The notes under the pieces were generated by a model. It saw nothing but the letters and a program-made list of their open reading frames with translations, made no database searches and was not told where the DNA came from. This document shows, piece after piece, positions 8,485 through 16,690 of a DNA stretch of 64,000 nt (position 1 is its first letter; the number at the start of each line of letters is the position of its first letter). The stretch is from Flavobacterium cerinum. GTDB taxonomy: Bacteria > Bacteroidota > Bacteroidia > Flavobacteriales > Flavobacteriaceae. The DNA lies in the NCBI RefSeq assembly GCF_004028155.1, contig NZ_SBII01000001.1, positions 124,001 to 188,000 on the forward strand, read 5' to 3'. The position numbers and the translations under genes are program-made.

Positions 8485-9717
8485 ATGATTTTAGAAATGA
8501 AAGTTCCTTCACCAGGGGAATCGATTACAGAAGTTGAAATTGCAACATGGCTGGTAAAAGACGGGGATTATGTAGAGAAAGACCAGGCAATTGCTGAAGT
8601 TGATTCAGATAAGGCAACCCTTGAGCTTCCTGCAGAAGTTGCAGGTATTATTACGCTTAAAGCTGAAGAAGGTGACGCAGTAAAAGTAGGACAGGTAGTT
8701 TGTCTTATCGATACTGACGGTGCTAAACCTAGCGGTGATGCTGCTCCTGCAAAAGAGGAGAAGGCTGAAGTGAAAAAAGAAGAACCTAAGAAAGAAGAGC
8801 CTAAAGCTGCTGCTCCTGCACCAGCTGAGAAAAGCTATGCATCAGGAACACCATCTCCGGCTGCTAAAAAAATATTAGACGAGAAAAATATTAGTACTGC
8901 TGCCGTTTCCGGAACCGGAAAAGGTGGAAGGATAACTAAAGATGATGCTGTTAATGCAGTACCGTCTATGGGAACTCCTACTGGTGGTACACGTGGCTCT
9001 GAGCGCCAAAAGCTTTCTATGCTTCGCAGGAAAGTAGCTGAGCGTCTTGTTGCGGCTAAAAATGAAACAGCTATGCTTACTACGTTTAACGAAGTAAACA
9101 TGACACCTATTAACATGCTTAGAAATGAGTATAAAGATGCTTTTAAAGCGAAGCACGGTGGTTTAGGTCTTGGTTTCATGTCTTTCTTTACGAAAGCGGT
9201 AGTAAGAGCTTTAAAGCTATTCCCTGATGTTAACTCAATGATGGATGGTGACTATAAAGTTTCTTATGACTTTGTAGATGTATCTATTGCTGTATCCGGA
9301 CCTAAAGGTCTTATGGTACCGGTAGTAAGAAATGCAGAAACACTTTCTTTCCGTGGTATTGAAGCAGAAATTAAGCGTCTTGCACTACGTGCACGTGACG
9401 GACAAATTACTGTAGACGATATGACGGGTGGTACCTTCACGATCACAAATGGAGGGGTATTTGGAAGTATGCTTTCTACACCTATCATTAACCCTCCACA
9501 GTCTGGTATCCTTGGAATGCATAACATTATCGAGCGTCCTATCGCTGTAAACGGTAAAGTTGAAATTCACCCAATGATGTATGTAGCTCTTTCTTATGAC
9601 CACAGAATTATTGACGGACGTGAGTCAGTTGGTTTCCTTGTAGCTGTTAAAGAAGCGTTGGAAAACCCTACAGAATTGCTTATGGATAACAATCCTAAAA
9701 AAGCATTGGAACTATAA
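8485..9717 (+). CDS. sucB: Dihydrolipoamide succinyltransferase (E2 of 2-oxoglutarate dehydrogenase)
   Basis: This 410-residue E2 core has all three expected parts. The N-terminal lipoyl domain (residues 1-77) contains the lipoylated Lys in [12 protein letters not shown]. An Ala/Pro/Lys/Glu-rich flexible linker (about 88-122) leads to the peripheral subunit-binding domain (about 124-158, [16 protein letters not shown]). The acyltransferase domain ends with the catalytic His-Asp motif in [17 protein letters not shown]. It transfers succinyl groups to CoA. It directly follows sucA on the same strand, and a strong terminator closes the unit. Confidence 0.97.
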   Translation: MILEMKVPSPGESITEVEIATWLVKDGDYVEKDQAIAEVDSDKATLELPAEVAGIITLKAEEGDAVKVGQVVCLIDTDGAKPSGDAAPAKEEKAEVKKEEPKKEEPKAAAPAPAEKSYASGTPSPAAKKILDEKNISTAAVSGTGKGGRITKDDAVNAVPSMGTPTGGTRGSERQKLSMLRRKVAERLVAAKNETAMLTTFNEVNMTPINMLRNEYKDAFKAKHGGLGLGFMSFFTKAVVRALKLFPDVNSMMDGDYKVSYDFVDVSIAVSGPKGLMVPVVRNAETLSFRGIEAEIKRLALRARDGQITVDDMTGGTFTITNGGVFGSMLSTPIINPPQSGILGMHNIIERPIAVNGKVEIHPMMYVALSYDHRIIDGRESVGFLVAVKEALENPTELLMDNNPKKALEL

Positions 9718-9738
9718 TATATTCCCCGATTATATATA

Positions 9739-9770
9739 AAAAATCCCGCTCTTTGGAGCGGGATTTTTTT
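9739..9770. terminator. Bidirectional rho-independent terminator after sucB
   Basis: AAATCCCGCTC (9741-9751) pairs with GAGCGGGATTT (9756-9766) around a TTTG loop. T-rich runs lie on both sides, so it can serve sucB and the converging lipoprotein gene. Confidence 0.9.
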
Positions 9771-9786
9771 GTTTATAAGGTATGTT

Positions 9787-10830
9787 TTATGGTAATGCAT
9801 CTATAGCAGCAATGACAGTTGCTTCTGTTCCTGTAAGGATGTCTGCAGTTGTTATTGTAATTATTCCACTTGGCGAAATTACAACTGGTTTTATAGCATA
9901 TTCCCAAACACCTCCTTGTGCTGAAACGAAGATAGCATAACATGACATTCCAATAGGCAGTTGTCCGTAATGTTCAGTGAACATATTTGTAGTCGGATCA
10001 AACCTATCCATTGGTGCTATCGAGTTTGATACATTATAGTAAGCAATATAACAGCTTGAATTGGTATTGTTATAAGCTGGAGGTACCTCTATATAAACTG
10101 TAGTTTTAGGATCAGGTAAATTATAAAGTACATCAATATTCGTCCATCCAAATTGAGTAACTCCTAATGTGTAAGATCCGCCCTGAGCTGGTACTAAGTC
10201 AGGATTTCCTTCAGGGCCTTGTTTTTCTTTCCATGTAACATTACCTTCTGGGTTTGGAACACCATCGCCATCAGTATCTGCAACTTTTCCATCCCATACT
10301 GTCATTCCTCCGGTATTACCTCCATTGTCGTCGGTAAGCGCAGTAGGTACGGTAAGTACGATTGGATTACCATTATCAAGATTTTGTCCTTCCTGGTTGG
10401 TCATGTTTATAAAGAACTCCCCGCCTGTTAAAAGAGGGCGTAGTTGAATATCATCCGGGTTTTGAGGTACGTCTTGTGCTATTCCCATTGTGGTTTTATT
10501 AGCAGTGACCATATTTCCGGCTTTAAATATTTCTTTGTATTCCACTTTTACCTGTCCTTGCACAGGAATACCTCTAACAGTAAATTTTTTAGGATTAAAA
10601 CGTATTTGAACCCCGCTTTTCGTTTTAAGGACAACCGGTCCCTGATTTGTATTAAAGGTGAAATGCTGAGTTAGTTTTGCATTAGCTTCTCGCTGTAAAA
10701 CAGCCAGCTGGCTTTCGTTTACTTTAGCATTTCTGCCCGAGTCGTCTGTTTTTGTCAAATTTTCTTCACTGCTGCAGGCAGATAAGATTAAAGCCACGAT
10801 TGCAGCCTTAAAAAGTAGGTGTGTTTTCAT
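9787..10830 (-). CDS. Secreted lipoprotein of unknown function
   Basis: The 347-residue product has an SPII signal (MKTHLLFKAAIVALILSACSS, lipobox Cys at about residue 19) followed by SSEEN, so it should be anchored to a membrane. The first 150 residues contain a conserved-looking region (VVLKTKSGVQIRFNPKKF and VKVEYKEIFKAGNMV). A DTDGDGVPNPEGN segment near residue 190 resembles a calcium-binding loop. The C-terminal third is beta-rich. No enzyme motif is seen. It is a single gene bounded by terminators. Confidence 0.85.
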   Translation of the reverse strand: MKTHLLFKAAIVALILSACSSEENLTKTDDSGRNAKVNESQLAVLQREANAKLTQHFTFNTNQGPVVLKTKSGVQIRFNPKKFTVRGIPVQGQVKVEYKEIFKAGNMVTANKTTMGIAQDVPQNPDDIQLRPLLTGGEFFINMTNQEGQNLDNGNPIVLTVPTALTDDNGGNTGGMTVWDGKVADTDGDGVPNPEGNVTWKEKQGPEGNPDLVPAQGGSYTLGVTQFGWTNIDVLYNLPDPKTTVYIEVPPAYNNTNSSCYIAYYNVSNSIAPMDRFDPTTNMFTEHYGQLPIGMSCYAIFVSAQGGVWEYAIKPVVISPSGIITITTADILTGTEATVIAAIDALP

Positions 10831-11094
10831 AAAATTACTTAATTAAATTGATTGGTTATTAAAAAAATTAAAGCATAAATAACACATGGTTAATAGGTTA
10901 CTGCTATTTATGACCAAACGAATATAAACAAGTAATTAAAACACAGTTGATGTTTTCTTTAAACGGATCGTTTTTATCTGTAACTGGTTATCAGATTGTT
11001 AAGGTTTTATTAAAAGAGAAACTTTGGAAAGATTATTGATACTCTCTAATTAGCTTTTTTAGTGTTTAAAATCAGATTTTTAGTTAGTTAGAAT
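10831..11094. other. Intergenic region upstream of the lipoprotein gene
   Basis: This AT-rich stretch (part of a 332-bp gap) should hold the promoter of the minus-strand lipoprotein gene, but no exact TAnnTTTG was found. An imperfect inverted repeat (CTGTAAC with GTTATCAG) lies near 10978-10995. No reading frame of note is present. Confidence 0.5.
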
Positions 11095-11128
11095 AAAAGC
11101 CCTGCTTAGAAGTAAGCAAGGCTTTTTT
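11095..11128 (-). terminator. Rho-independent terminator after the DUF6268-like gene
   Basis: A 14-bp stem with one mismatch (11095-11108 with 11113-11126) and a 4-nt loop is flanked by A/T runs. It lies 35 bp past the stop of the gene ending at 11163. Confidence 0.8.
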
Positions 11129-11162
11129 GTTTTTTTAATAGGTATGTGCTTATTTGAATATT

Positions 11163-12149
11163 TTATTTTTTTCTTTTTAAGAAAGGATTGTATGAAAAGC
11201 CAAGGTTAAAATAAGCAGTGCCATCTTGTTTTGATGAAAATATATAATCGTTTGTAGATTTTCCTCTTTCGGAAGCTCTTGAACTAAACACATTGGCAAG
11301 CCCCGTTTTAAAAGTGGCAATTAAATCTTTGTGAAGTACGTGCTCGTAGGTTATTCCGGAGTTTATTTCCAACTGTCTGTAATCATAAACGTGAGCAAAA
11401 CCGGGTTGGTTGGTATAAGTGTAAAAACCATCGGCAACTAATTCTGTACCCAGTGACAGTTTACCATTTGCGAATAAAGGCCTTGTTAGGAGTACACGTT
11501 GAGGCAGGATAATATCAAGTGTCCAGGGAGAATTTAAAAAAGTATGGTTCATTATGAATGTGGGCGCTACCGGAACCTGAGACGTTGGATCTATAAAAAC
11601 AACCAGACCAACACCAATAGTCGTCCTTTCTGTACGTTTTAATATTATGCTTCCGCCAACTATAGCTTTTACACGCTCTGCATCTTTTTCTGTACCGTCA
11701 CCTATTACACTTATGTTATATATGAATGGCTTGTTAAACAGCTTAGCATAGTAGGTAAAGCTTAAAGCAGCCGATAGATAGTGATACTCCATTTTTGAAG
11801 ATAGAGGAGTTATTTCTGGTAGATAAGTAGTAACGTTTTTAGTTTCAAAAGTCTCATATTTATATCGTAAGCTAGAGGTTATAGTCCACCTTGGTTTAGA
11901 AAATACCGGAATATTGGCTGCAAAACTTAGCTTAGAATGATTACTTATTTCTCCTTTTTGAAAGTCTTTATCCAATAGTTCTGAATTAAAATCAGTAGGG
12001 GCATATTGCTGGTACTGAATATTAAACACCCGGGTTGAAGGGAACCTGTCTGTAATTTCCTGACGCACCGTTTTCTTTAATTTACCATCGTCCTGAGCGT
12101 TTACGGTAAGGCACAGCAAGGTCATTAAAAATAAAAAATCATTTTTCAT
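11163..12149 (-). CDS. Outer membrane beta-barrel protein (DUF6268-like)
   Basis: This 328-residue protein has a signal peptide (MKNDFLFLMTLLCLTVNAQD). The rest consists of alternating amphipathic strands rich in Tyr, Phe, Thr and Asn, ending in YNPFLKRKK after a final GFSYNPF strand. The pattern fits a transmembrane barrel, and the overall look matches DUF6268 proteins of Bacteroidota. It lies 43 bp downstream of the LytTR response regulator gene on the same strand, so it may be the third gene of that operon. No substrate can be inferred. Confidence 0.75.
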   Translation of the reverse strand: MKNDFLFLMTLLCLTVNAQDDGKLKKTVRQEITDRFPSTRVFNIQYQQYAPTDFNSELLDKDFQKGEISNHSKLSFAANIPVFSKPRWTITSSLRYKYETFETKNVTTYLPEITPLSSKMEYHYLSAALSFTYYAKLFNKPFIYNISVIGDGTEKDAERVKAIVGGSIILKRTERTTIGVGLVVFIDPTSQVPVAPTFIMNHTFLNSPWTLDIILPQRVLLTRPLFANGKLSLGTELVADGFYTYTNQPGFAHVYDYRQLEINSGITYEHVLHKDLIATFKTGLANVFSSRASERGKSTNDYIFSSKQDGTAYFNLGFSYNPFLKRKK

Positions 12150-12192
12150 TTTAGTTGTTTTTTGAGGTTTGGTAATTTGAAAAGGTATTTTT

Positions 12193-12918
12193 CTACAATT
12201 TATCAGACGTATTTTTCCCTAAATATTGATCAAGGAACTTTTTACGGTATACTTCGCCAATAGGAATTTCTGTGTTTTTAATATATATTGTATGATTGTC
12301 AAACGAATCGATATGAGTACTGTTTACAAGGTATGATTTACTCACTCTTATAAATGTTTCTTCAGGAAGGTACTGCGAAATGGTTTTTAGATTCATTGCA
12401 GTAATGATCTTATGGTCGTTTACATACATTACAGCATAATCTTTTAATCCTTCAATATAAACAATCTCCTTAAAAAGAATCTTATGGTATTTTCGGTCTG
12501 ACTTGATAAGTATAAAATCACTTTCGGTACTTTCAATGGTTCCTTTGTCGTTTCCTTTTGCCAGTAGGTTATGATATACGAGCGCTTTTTTTATGGCTTT
12601 TTCGAGACGGTCTTTAATTATTGGTTTTACAAGATAGTCAATAGCATCTACCTCATAACTTTTTAAAGCATATTGAGAATAGGCTGTTGTAAAAATTATA
12701 AGGGTTTCGTCTGTAATGGTCTGGGCAAATTCCAATCCGTTAACTCCCGGCATCTGTATATCCAGAAAAATAAGATCGACGGTATTATTGTTCATGAACT
12801 CCCGTGCTTTATTCACTCCATTAAAGCTCCCGATAACATTAATTTCCGGAATATCCTGAATTAACAATAGCATCCCTTCCCTTGCCAATGGTTCGTCATC
12901 AACTATTATACAGTTCAT
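12193..12918 (-). CDS. LytTR family response regulator
   Basis: The 241-residue protein has a CheY-like receiver (residues 1-115; acidic pair DDE at 7-9, phospho-Asp in LIFLDIQMPGVNG near residue 56, Lys in DYLVKP near residue 106). A LytTR DNA-binding domain follows at about 140-236 (FILIKSDRKYHKILFKEIVYIEG, ending in the FIRVSKSYLVN and IPIGEVYRKKF segments). LytTR proteins bind tandem repeats about 21 bp apart as dimers. The gene overlaps the kinase gene by 4 bp. Matching repeat pairs are found in the divergent region at 14064-14164. Confidence 0.95.
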   Translation of the reverse strand: MNCIIVDDEPLAREGMLLLIQDIPEINVIGSFNGVNKAREFMNNNTVDLIFLDIQMPGVNGLEFAQTITDETLIIFTTAYSQYALKSYEVDAIDYLVKPIIKDRLEKAIKKALVYHNLLAKGNDKGTIESTESDFILIKSDRKYHKILFKEIVYIEGLKDYAVMYVNDHKIITAMNLKTISQYLPEETFIRVSKSYLVNSTHIDSFDNHTIYIKNTEIPIGEVYRKKFLDQYLGKNTSDKL

Positions 12919-14000
12919 ACCGGTATTTTTAAAGTTACTTTAAACGTTTTTTCGAGATTTTCCATTTCAAGATCAAAATTGTTTCCATATAAAAGTTCCA
13001 GTCTGCGTTTCACGTTTACCAGTCCTAAGCCGCTGTCTTCGCCAAAAAAAAGAGGTTCTTGCGGCTTTGTATTTTCGCATAAAAATACAAGACTTTCATC
13101 ATAGACACTAAAAACAATTTTTACTTTAGAAGAATTATCAGGATCTGCACTATGTTTAATCGCATTCTCTACAAACGTGGTGAATAAATTTGGAGATAAA
13201 AGCAATTGGGAAAGCTGTTCTTTATTACTACTTTCATTCTCTACAGTAATGCTAAAGCTAAAGTCATCTCTACGGATGTTTTCCAGTCCCATGAAATCTT
13301 TCAGAAACTGTATTTCAGATAAAAGCAGTACTTCCTGTTGGTTGTTGTCATAGAGCTGGTAGCGTAAAAAATCGGAGAGTTTCAATATAACAAGCGAAGC
13401 CTTATCCGGATTTTTTCTTACCAGCACATTCACGTTGTTCAGCATATTGAACAGGAAATGCGGATTAATTTGGTTTTTGAGTTCCCGTAACTCAATTTGA
13501 AGCGAGTTTTTTTCAAGCTCATTTATACGATTTGTATCCCTGCTCCATCGTTGGAATAGTTTTACTGATGTCGATGAAAAAACTAAAAGCACGAATAAAT
13601 TTGTGATTCCTATTATTTCCCTGAATTCGCTTGTAGCACGAGGTAATGTAAGTGTAGCAATTCTGTAGTTGTTAAAATAATCTTCTATCAAAATCCGTTT
13701 TATAAACAAATAGCCTGATACAATCATTATTACAAGGCTAAATAAATAACTAAAGTATTTGGCTCTGAATAATAACTTCGGTACAAATACGTACATGTTT
13801 ATATATACCATAAGTAAATAGAAAAAGATCCAGGTGAAATCATAAAAAAACTGATGACTACCACTAAATTCTTTAGGTTTTTCAGGGTCGTAAAAAAGGA
13901 CTGCAGCATAGGTTAGCACAAGCAAATGCCTATATATCCTATACTTAGGCATAATAAGAAAATCTACAAACCAGTTCTTATTGCAATAAATTTTTTCCAT
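12915..14000 (-). CDS. LytS/YehU-type sensor histidine kinase
   Basis: Using the ATG complementary to 13998-14000 gives 361 residues; an upstream GTG at 14024 would add eight. Four hydrophobic helices occupy about residues 20-150. A His_kinase region follows with the phospho-acceptor in LKNQINPHFLFNMLNNVNVL, then an HATPase region (FVENAIKHS, DSGLGLVNVKRRLELLYG). There is no extracellular sensor domain of any size, so sensing is probably within the membrane. It forms a two-component pair with the overlapping LytTR regulator. Confidence 0.93.
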   Translation of the reverse strand: MEKIYCNKNWFVDFLIMPKYRIYRHLLVLTYAAVLFYDPEKPKEFSGSHQFFYDFTWIFFYLLMVYINMYVFVPKLLFRAKYFSYLFSLVIMIVSGYLFIKRILIEDYFNNYRIATLTLPRATSEFREIIGITNLFVLLVFSSTSVKLFQRWSRDTNRINELEKNSLQIELRELKNQINPHFLFNMLNNVNVLVRKNPDKASLVILKLSDFLRYQLYDNNQQEVLLLSEIQFLKDFMGLENIRRDDFSFSITVENESSNKEQLSQLLLSPNLFTTFVENAIKHSADPDNSSKVKIVFSVYDESLVFLCENTKPQEPLFFGEDSGLGLVNVKRRLELLYGNNFDLEMENLEKTFKVTLKIPV

Positions 14001-14063
14001 CTCTTTATTTTGTGAAACTACCACGATGCGAATTAAGATAAAAACAAATTAGCATCTATTTAT

Positions 14064-14098
14064 TTTATACTAACCCGTGTTTTATTTATACCAAACCC
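14064..14098 (-). promoter_or_regulatory. LytTR-type tandem site upstream of the kinase-regulator operon
   Basis: TTTATACTAACCC (14064-14076) and TTTATACCAAACCC (14085-14098) are direct repeats exactly 21 bp apart. Read towards the kinase gene they are GGGTT(T)GGTATAAA-like. The pair lies 64-98 bp before the ATG. The spacing is that of known LytTR sites such as those of AgrA and ComE; binding is inferred. Only a weak -7-like element (CTAATTTG, 14052-14045) is seen. Confidence 0.6.
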
Positions 14099-14132
14099 TA
14101 AGCTACTACTTTTTTACCCCCTAAATAACGTC

Positions 14133-14164
14133 TTTAGTATAAAATAGTTTTGGGTTGGTATAAA
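14133..14164 (+). promoter_or_regulatory. LytTR-type tandem site upstream of the 235-residue gene
   Basis: TTTAGTATAAA (14133-14143) and GGGTTGGTATAAA (14152-14164) share GTATAAA cores 21 bp apart. They are the mirror image of the pair at 14064-14098. The proximal copy ends 7 bp before the TTG of the promoter, a classic activator position. Confidence 0.6.
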
Positions 14165-14171
14165 AAACGGA

Positions 14172-14199
14172 TTGTTATTAATCATTGCGATTACATTTG
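14172..14199 (+). promoter_or_regulatory. Promoter of the 235-residue gene
   Basis: TTG (14172-14174), a 17-bp spacer and TACATTTG (14192-14199) match the Bacteroidota consensus. Transcription should start near 14204, about 9 bp before the ATG. Confidence 0.6.
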
Positions 14200-14212
14200 A
14201 TAAAAAAAAGTT

Positions 14213-14920
14213 ATGACACCTCAAATTCAAAACATTGATGACTGGATTGCTGACATTGAATTATCCGGGCTTACTGCCGAGAAACAGCAGATCGAAATAA
14301 AGAATGTAACTGATGTTTGGAAATTTACTGAGATCAGGAAGTTAGACATGATCAGTCCGGACAGGCTGTTGATAAAAAACAATGCCGGTATAAGGGAAGT
14401 TGTAAATGTTCAGTGTGTCGATTTCATATCCGATAAAGATATTGCAAGACAAATGCTAAATGAAATAGAGGTGGAGTTGGCAGATAATACAAAATATATT
14501 GGCAGATACCATATTGATTTTTACGACAGTAAAATTAATTTTAATCATACTCGTTTACAAAAGGTAAAACATGAAATTATAGCGGCTATTAAAGGCGAAC
14601 TTATTACGTATAATTATGTTTCAAAAATTGTAAAGATGCCTTCAGAGAGTTTGATAGTACATGCTAATAATTTTAAAGTAGTAGAATGTACTATTGAAAG
14701 TATTAAGAAACATCTTAAAAAAACACTTCTTGATTTTTCTGAGCCCAGATGGTTAATTATGGTTTTAAGCTCTTTTGATAATAACTGCGATTACTTCTAT
14801 TTTAACGAAACGATCTTTGCAGATACTTTTGAGCACGGCTTTAATAAAGTGTTTTTGTTTGATTTTTATAAAAGTGAAATTATAGAAGTCGGATCAAAAA
14901 TTTTACACGAAAAGGTATAA
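14213..14920 (+). CDS. Unrecognised cytoplasmic protein, likely LytTR-system target
   Basis: This 235-residue protein has no signal peptide, membrane helix or metal-binding cluster. It is acidic and Ile/Lys/Asn-rich with mixed alpha/beta character and a central KVKHEIIAAIKGELITYNYV helix. No family was recognised. It is divergent from the histidine kinase/LytTR operon, and its promoter is preceded by a mirror copy of the repeat pair found before that operon. It is therefore the best candidate for a specific target or partner of the two-component system. A tight palindromic terminator starts directly after its stop codon. Confidence 0.8.
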   Translation: MTPQIQNIDDWIADIELSGLTAEKQQIEIKNVTDVWKFTEIRKLDMISPDRLLIKNNAGIREVVNVQCVDFISDKDIARQMLNEIEVELADNTKYIGRYHIDFYDSKINFNHTRLQKVKHEIIAAIKGELITYNYVSKIVKMPSESLIVHANNFKVVECTIESIKKHLKKTLLDFSEPRWLIMVLSSFDNNCDYFYFNETIFADTFEHGFNKVFLFDFYKSEIIEVGSKILHEKV

Positions 14921-14951
14921 CTAAACCGTTTAAACGGTTTAGTTTTTTTTT
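14921..14951 (+). terminator. Palindromic terminator shared by converging genes
   Basis: A perfect 22-bp palindrome (14921-14942, arms CTAAACCGTTT) is followed by nine T on the plus strand. The stop codon of the converging esterase gene (14939-14941) lies inside it. Confidence 0.85.
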
Positions 14952-15778
14952 GGATATAATGTCCTGAATGCATTAAATAACGCCGGGTGTGTAACCGTAG
15001 CATGATCTTCTTCGGGTAAATAGTCAAAGAATACTTTCACGTTTTTAGATTTACCCTGTTTAATTTTATCAAAAAGAAGCTTAGCATCTTCTTCCATAAT
15101 ATGGTTCTTTGAGCCGTCTATAGAACCTTCTTTCCCCACACCAATATAAACATCAGTAGTTACATTATAGTTTTTTTGTAAAATGACAGGATTGTCTTTT
15201 AGCAAATAGCCGTCACGCCACCAAAGACTCGGACTAATAATTACGTACTTATCAAAAAGTTGTGGTTTTGTAAAGAGTATTTCTGTAGCTAAAAGCCCCC
15301 CCAATGACTGGCCAATAATCATCTTGTGTCCGTCTGTTTTGTATTTGTTTTCTATGTATGGCTGTAACTCTTTTTCCAGGAAAGATATAAATTTTGCCGA
15401 TCCGCCTCCGGGAGGAACTAATTTTTTATCACTCTCACGATCACTTGGGGAGGTGAAATCGCGCTTGCGGTTAATATTAGCAATACCCACAACAATAGAT
15501 TTTGGAACCCTATCAATCCACGCGAAAGTGTTGTACTGCACTAAACCTACCACATGAATAAAATCTTCATTTGCCGATCCATCCAATAAATAGATCACCG
15601 GATATTTAGCTGTACTGTTATATTCTTCAGGAAGATAAATATTTAGCACCCTGTCTTCACCTAACAGTTTTGAATGTATGGTTTCTATAGAGCCTAACAC
15701 AAATGGTTTAGATGCTGTTTGTGCCAACATGCTTAATGAAGTTAAGCAAAGTAAAAAAAGTGTAATCTGTGTTTTCAT
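14939..15778 (-). CDS. Secreted alpha/beta hydrolase (esterase D / siderophore-esterase-like)
   Basis: The 279-residue protein has a signal peptide (MKTQITLFLLCLTSLSMLAQ). Its alpha/beta hydrolase domain carries a GQSLGG nucleophile elbow near residue 156, a PVIYLLDGSAN oxyanion strand, an Asp-containing strand and a late His in EEDHATVTHPAL. It most resembles the esterase D family (IroE/BesA-like), which cleaves ester-linked substrates such as ferric siderophores or acyl compounds. The true substrate cannot be told. The gene stands alone and ends inside the palindromic terminator of its neighbour. Confidence 0.88.
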   Translation of the reverse strand: MKTQITLFLLCLTSLSMLAQTASKPFVLGSIETIHSKLLGEDRVLNIYLPEEYNSTAKYPVIYLLDGSANEDFIHVVGLVQYNTFAWIDRVPKSIVVGIANINRKRDFTSPSDRESDKKLVPPGGGSAKFISFLEKELQPYIENKYKTDGHKMIIGQSLGGLLATEILFTKPQLFDKYVIISPSLWWRDGYLLKDNPVILQKNYNVTTDVYIGVGKEGSIDGSKNHIMEEDAKLLFDKIKQGKSKNVKVFFDYLPEEDHATVTHPALFNAFRTLYPKKN

Positions 15779-15891
15779 ACTATTTTTTTATGTTTCCCTA
15801 AGCCATTAAATATCAATAAGTGGAAACACAGGGTAAAAATACTTAATAATTTTACCCTTATCAAATAACAAGATTACCCTTTTATGTAAAA

Positions 15892-16584
15892 TCAGGATAA
15901 TGCAAATTTAACAGCTGCCAGCGAATGGATTTTTGTAGTATCAAAAACGGGAACGGCAACATCTTCCTGTTGTATTAGTAAAGGTATTTCTGTACAGCCC
16001 AAAATAATGCCTTCAGCTCCGCGTGCAATTAGTTTATTAATGATTCCAATGTATTTTTTTTTGGTCTCGCGATTTAAAATACCACGTCCCAATTCGTGTA
16101 ATAGGGTCTCTTCTATATAATCCCTGTCGGCTTGGTCATCAGGAGTAATCGGTTCAATGCCGTGGGTACGTAGTTTGTCTTTATAAAAATCCAGCTCCAT
16201 TGTATAAGTAGTTCCCAAAAGGCCTACTTTTTTTAAACCTTTTTCGTGAATGGCATTTGCTGTTGCGGTAGTAATATGGATAAGCGGCAGCTGGATTTTT
16301 TCCTGAATACAATCTGCAACAATGTGTGCTGTGTTGGCACACAATACAATAGCTTCTGCTCCGGCTTTTATAAGATTTTCAGCGGCATTAAGAAGTAGCT
16401 CATACGTGGTGTCCCAGTCGTAATTCGCATTGCTTTTTTGGAATTCGTCGAAATTGACCGAATAAATAAGGCATTCGGCAAAATTTAAGCCGCCTAACCC
16501 TTCATTGATACCTTCATTAATATAACGGTAATAATCTACAGTCGATGTCCAGCTAATGCCACCTACAAGTCCGATTTTTTTCAT
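15892..16584 (-). CDS. Aspartate/glutamate racemase family protein
   Basis: The 230-residue protein belongs to the cofactor-independent Asp/Glu racemase family. It has the N-terminal KKIGLVGGISWTSTVDYY loop. Both catalytic cysteines are present, in IVLCANTAHI (near residue 82) and ILGCTEIPLL (near residue 194). Such enzymes interconvert L- and D-aspartate or glutamate. It faces a MocR-type regulator gene across a 104-bp region with back-to-back promoters, so it is probably that regulator's target. Confidence 0.92.
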   Translation of the reverse strand: MKKIGLVGGISWTSTVDYYRYINEGINEGLGGLNFAECLIYSVNFDEFQKSNANYDWDTTYELLLNAAENLIKAGAEAIVLCANTAHIVADCIQEKIQLPLIHITTATANAIHEKGLKKVGLLGTTYTMELDFYKDKLRTHGIEPITPDDQADRDYIEETLLHELGRGILNRETKKKYIGIINKLIARGAEGIILGCTEIPLLIQQEDVAVPVFDTTKIHSLAAVKFALS

Positions 16585-16626
16585 GCTATGATTTTTTAGA
16601 TTCTTTTATAGAAATAACAATAAAAA

Positions 16627-16644
16627 CAAAAGTATGTACCTTTG
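16627..16644. promoter_or_regulatory. Back-to-back divergent -7 elements (racemase and mocR)
   Basis: CAAAAGTA (16627-16634) is TACTTTTG on the minus strand, pointing to the racemase gene. TACCTTTG (16637-16644) points to the regulator gene. Only 2 bp separate them, so both promoters can hardly be occupied at the same time. Confidence 0.6.
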
Positions 16645-16648
16645 AAAA

Positions 16649-16690
16649 ACTATAACAGATACAATAAATGAATATTTTACTGTAACAGAT
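16649..16690 (+). promoter_or_regulatory. Direct repeats, candidate MocR sites
   Basis: ACTATAACAGAT (16649-16660) and ACTGTAACAGAT (16679-16690) are 12-bp direct repeats 30 bp apart. The second runs into the regulator's ATG. MocR/PdxR-type regulators are known to use direct repeats. Confidence 0.5.

Noticed and set aside
8835..9179. Long minus-strand frames inside sucB
   Set aside because: They are antisense shadows of a well-supported gene and have no signal or domain.
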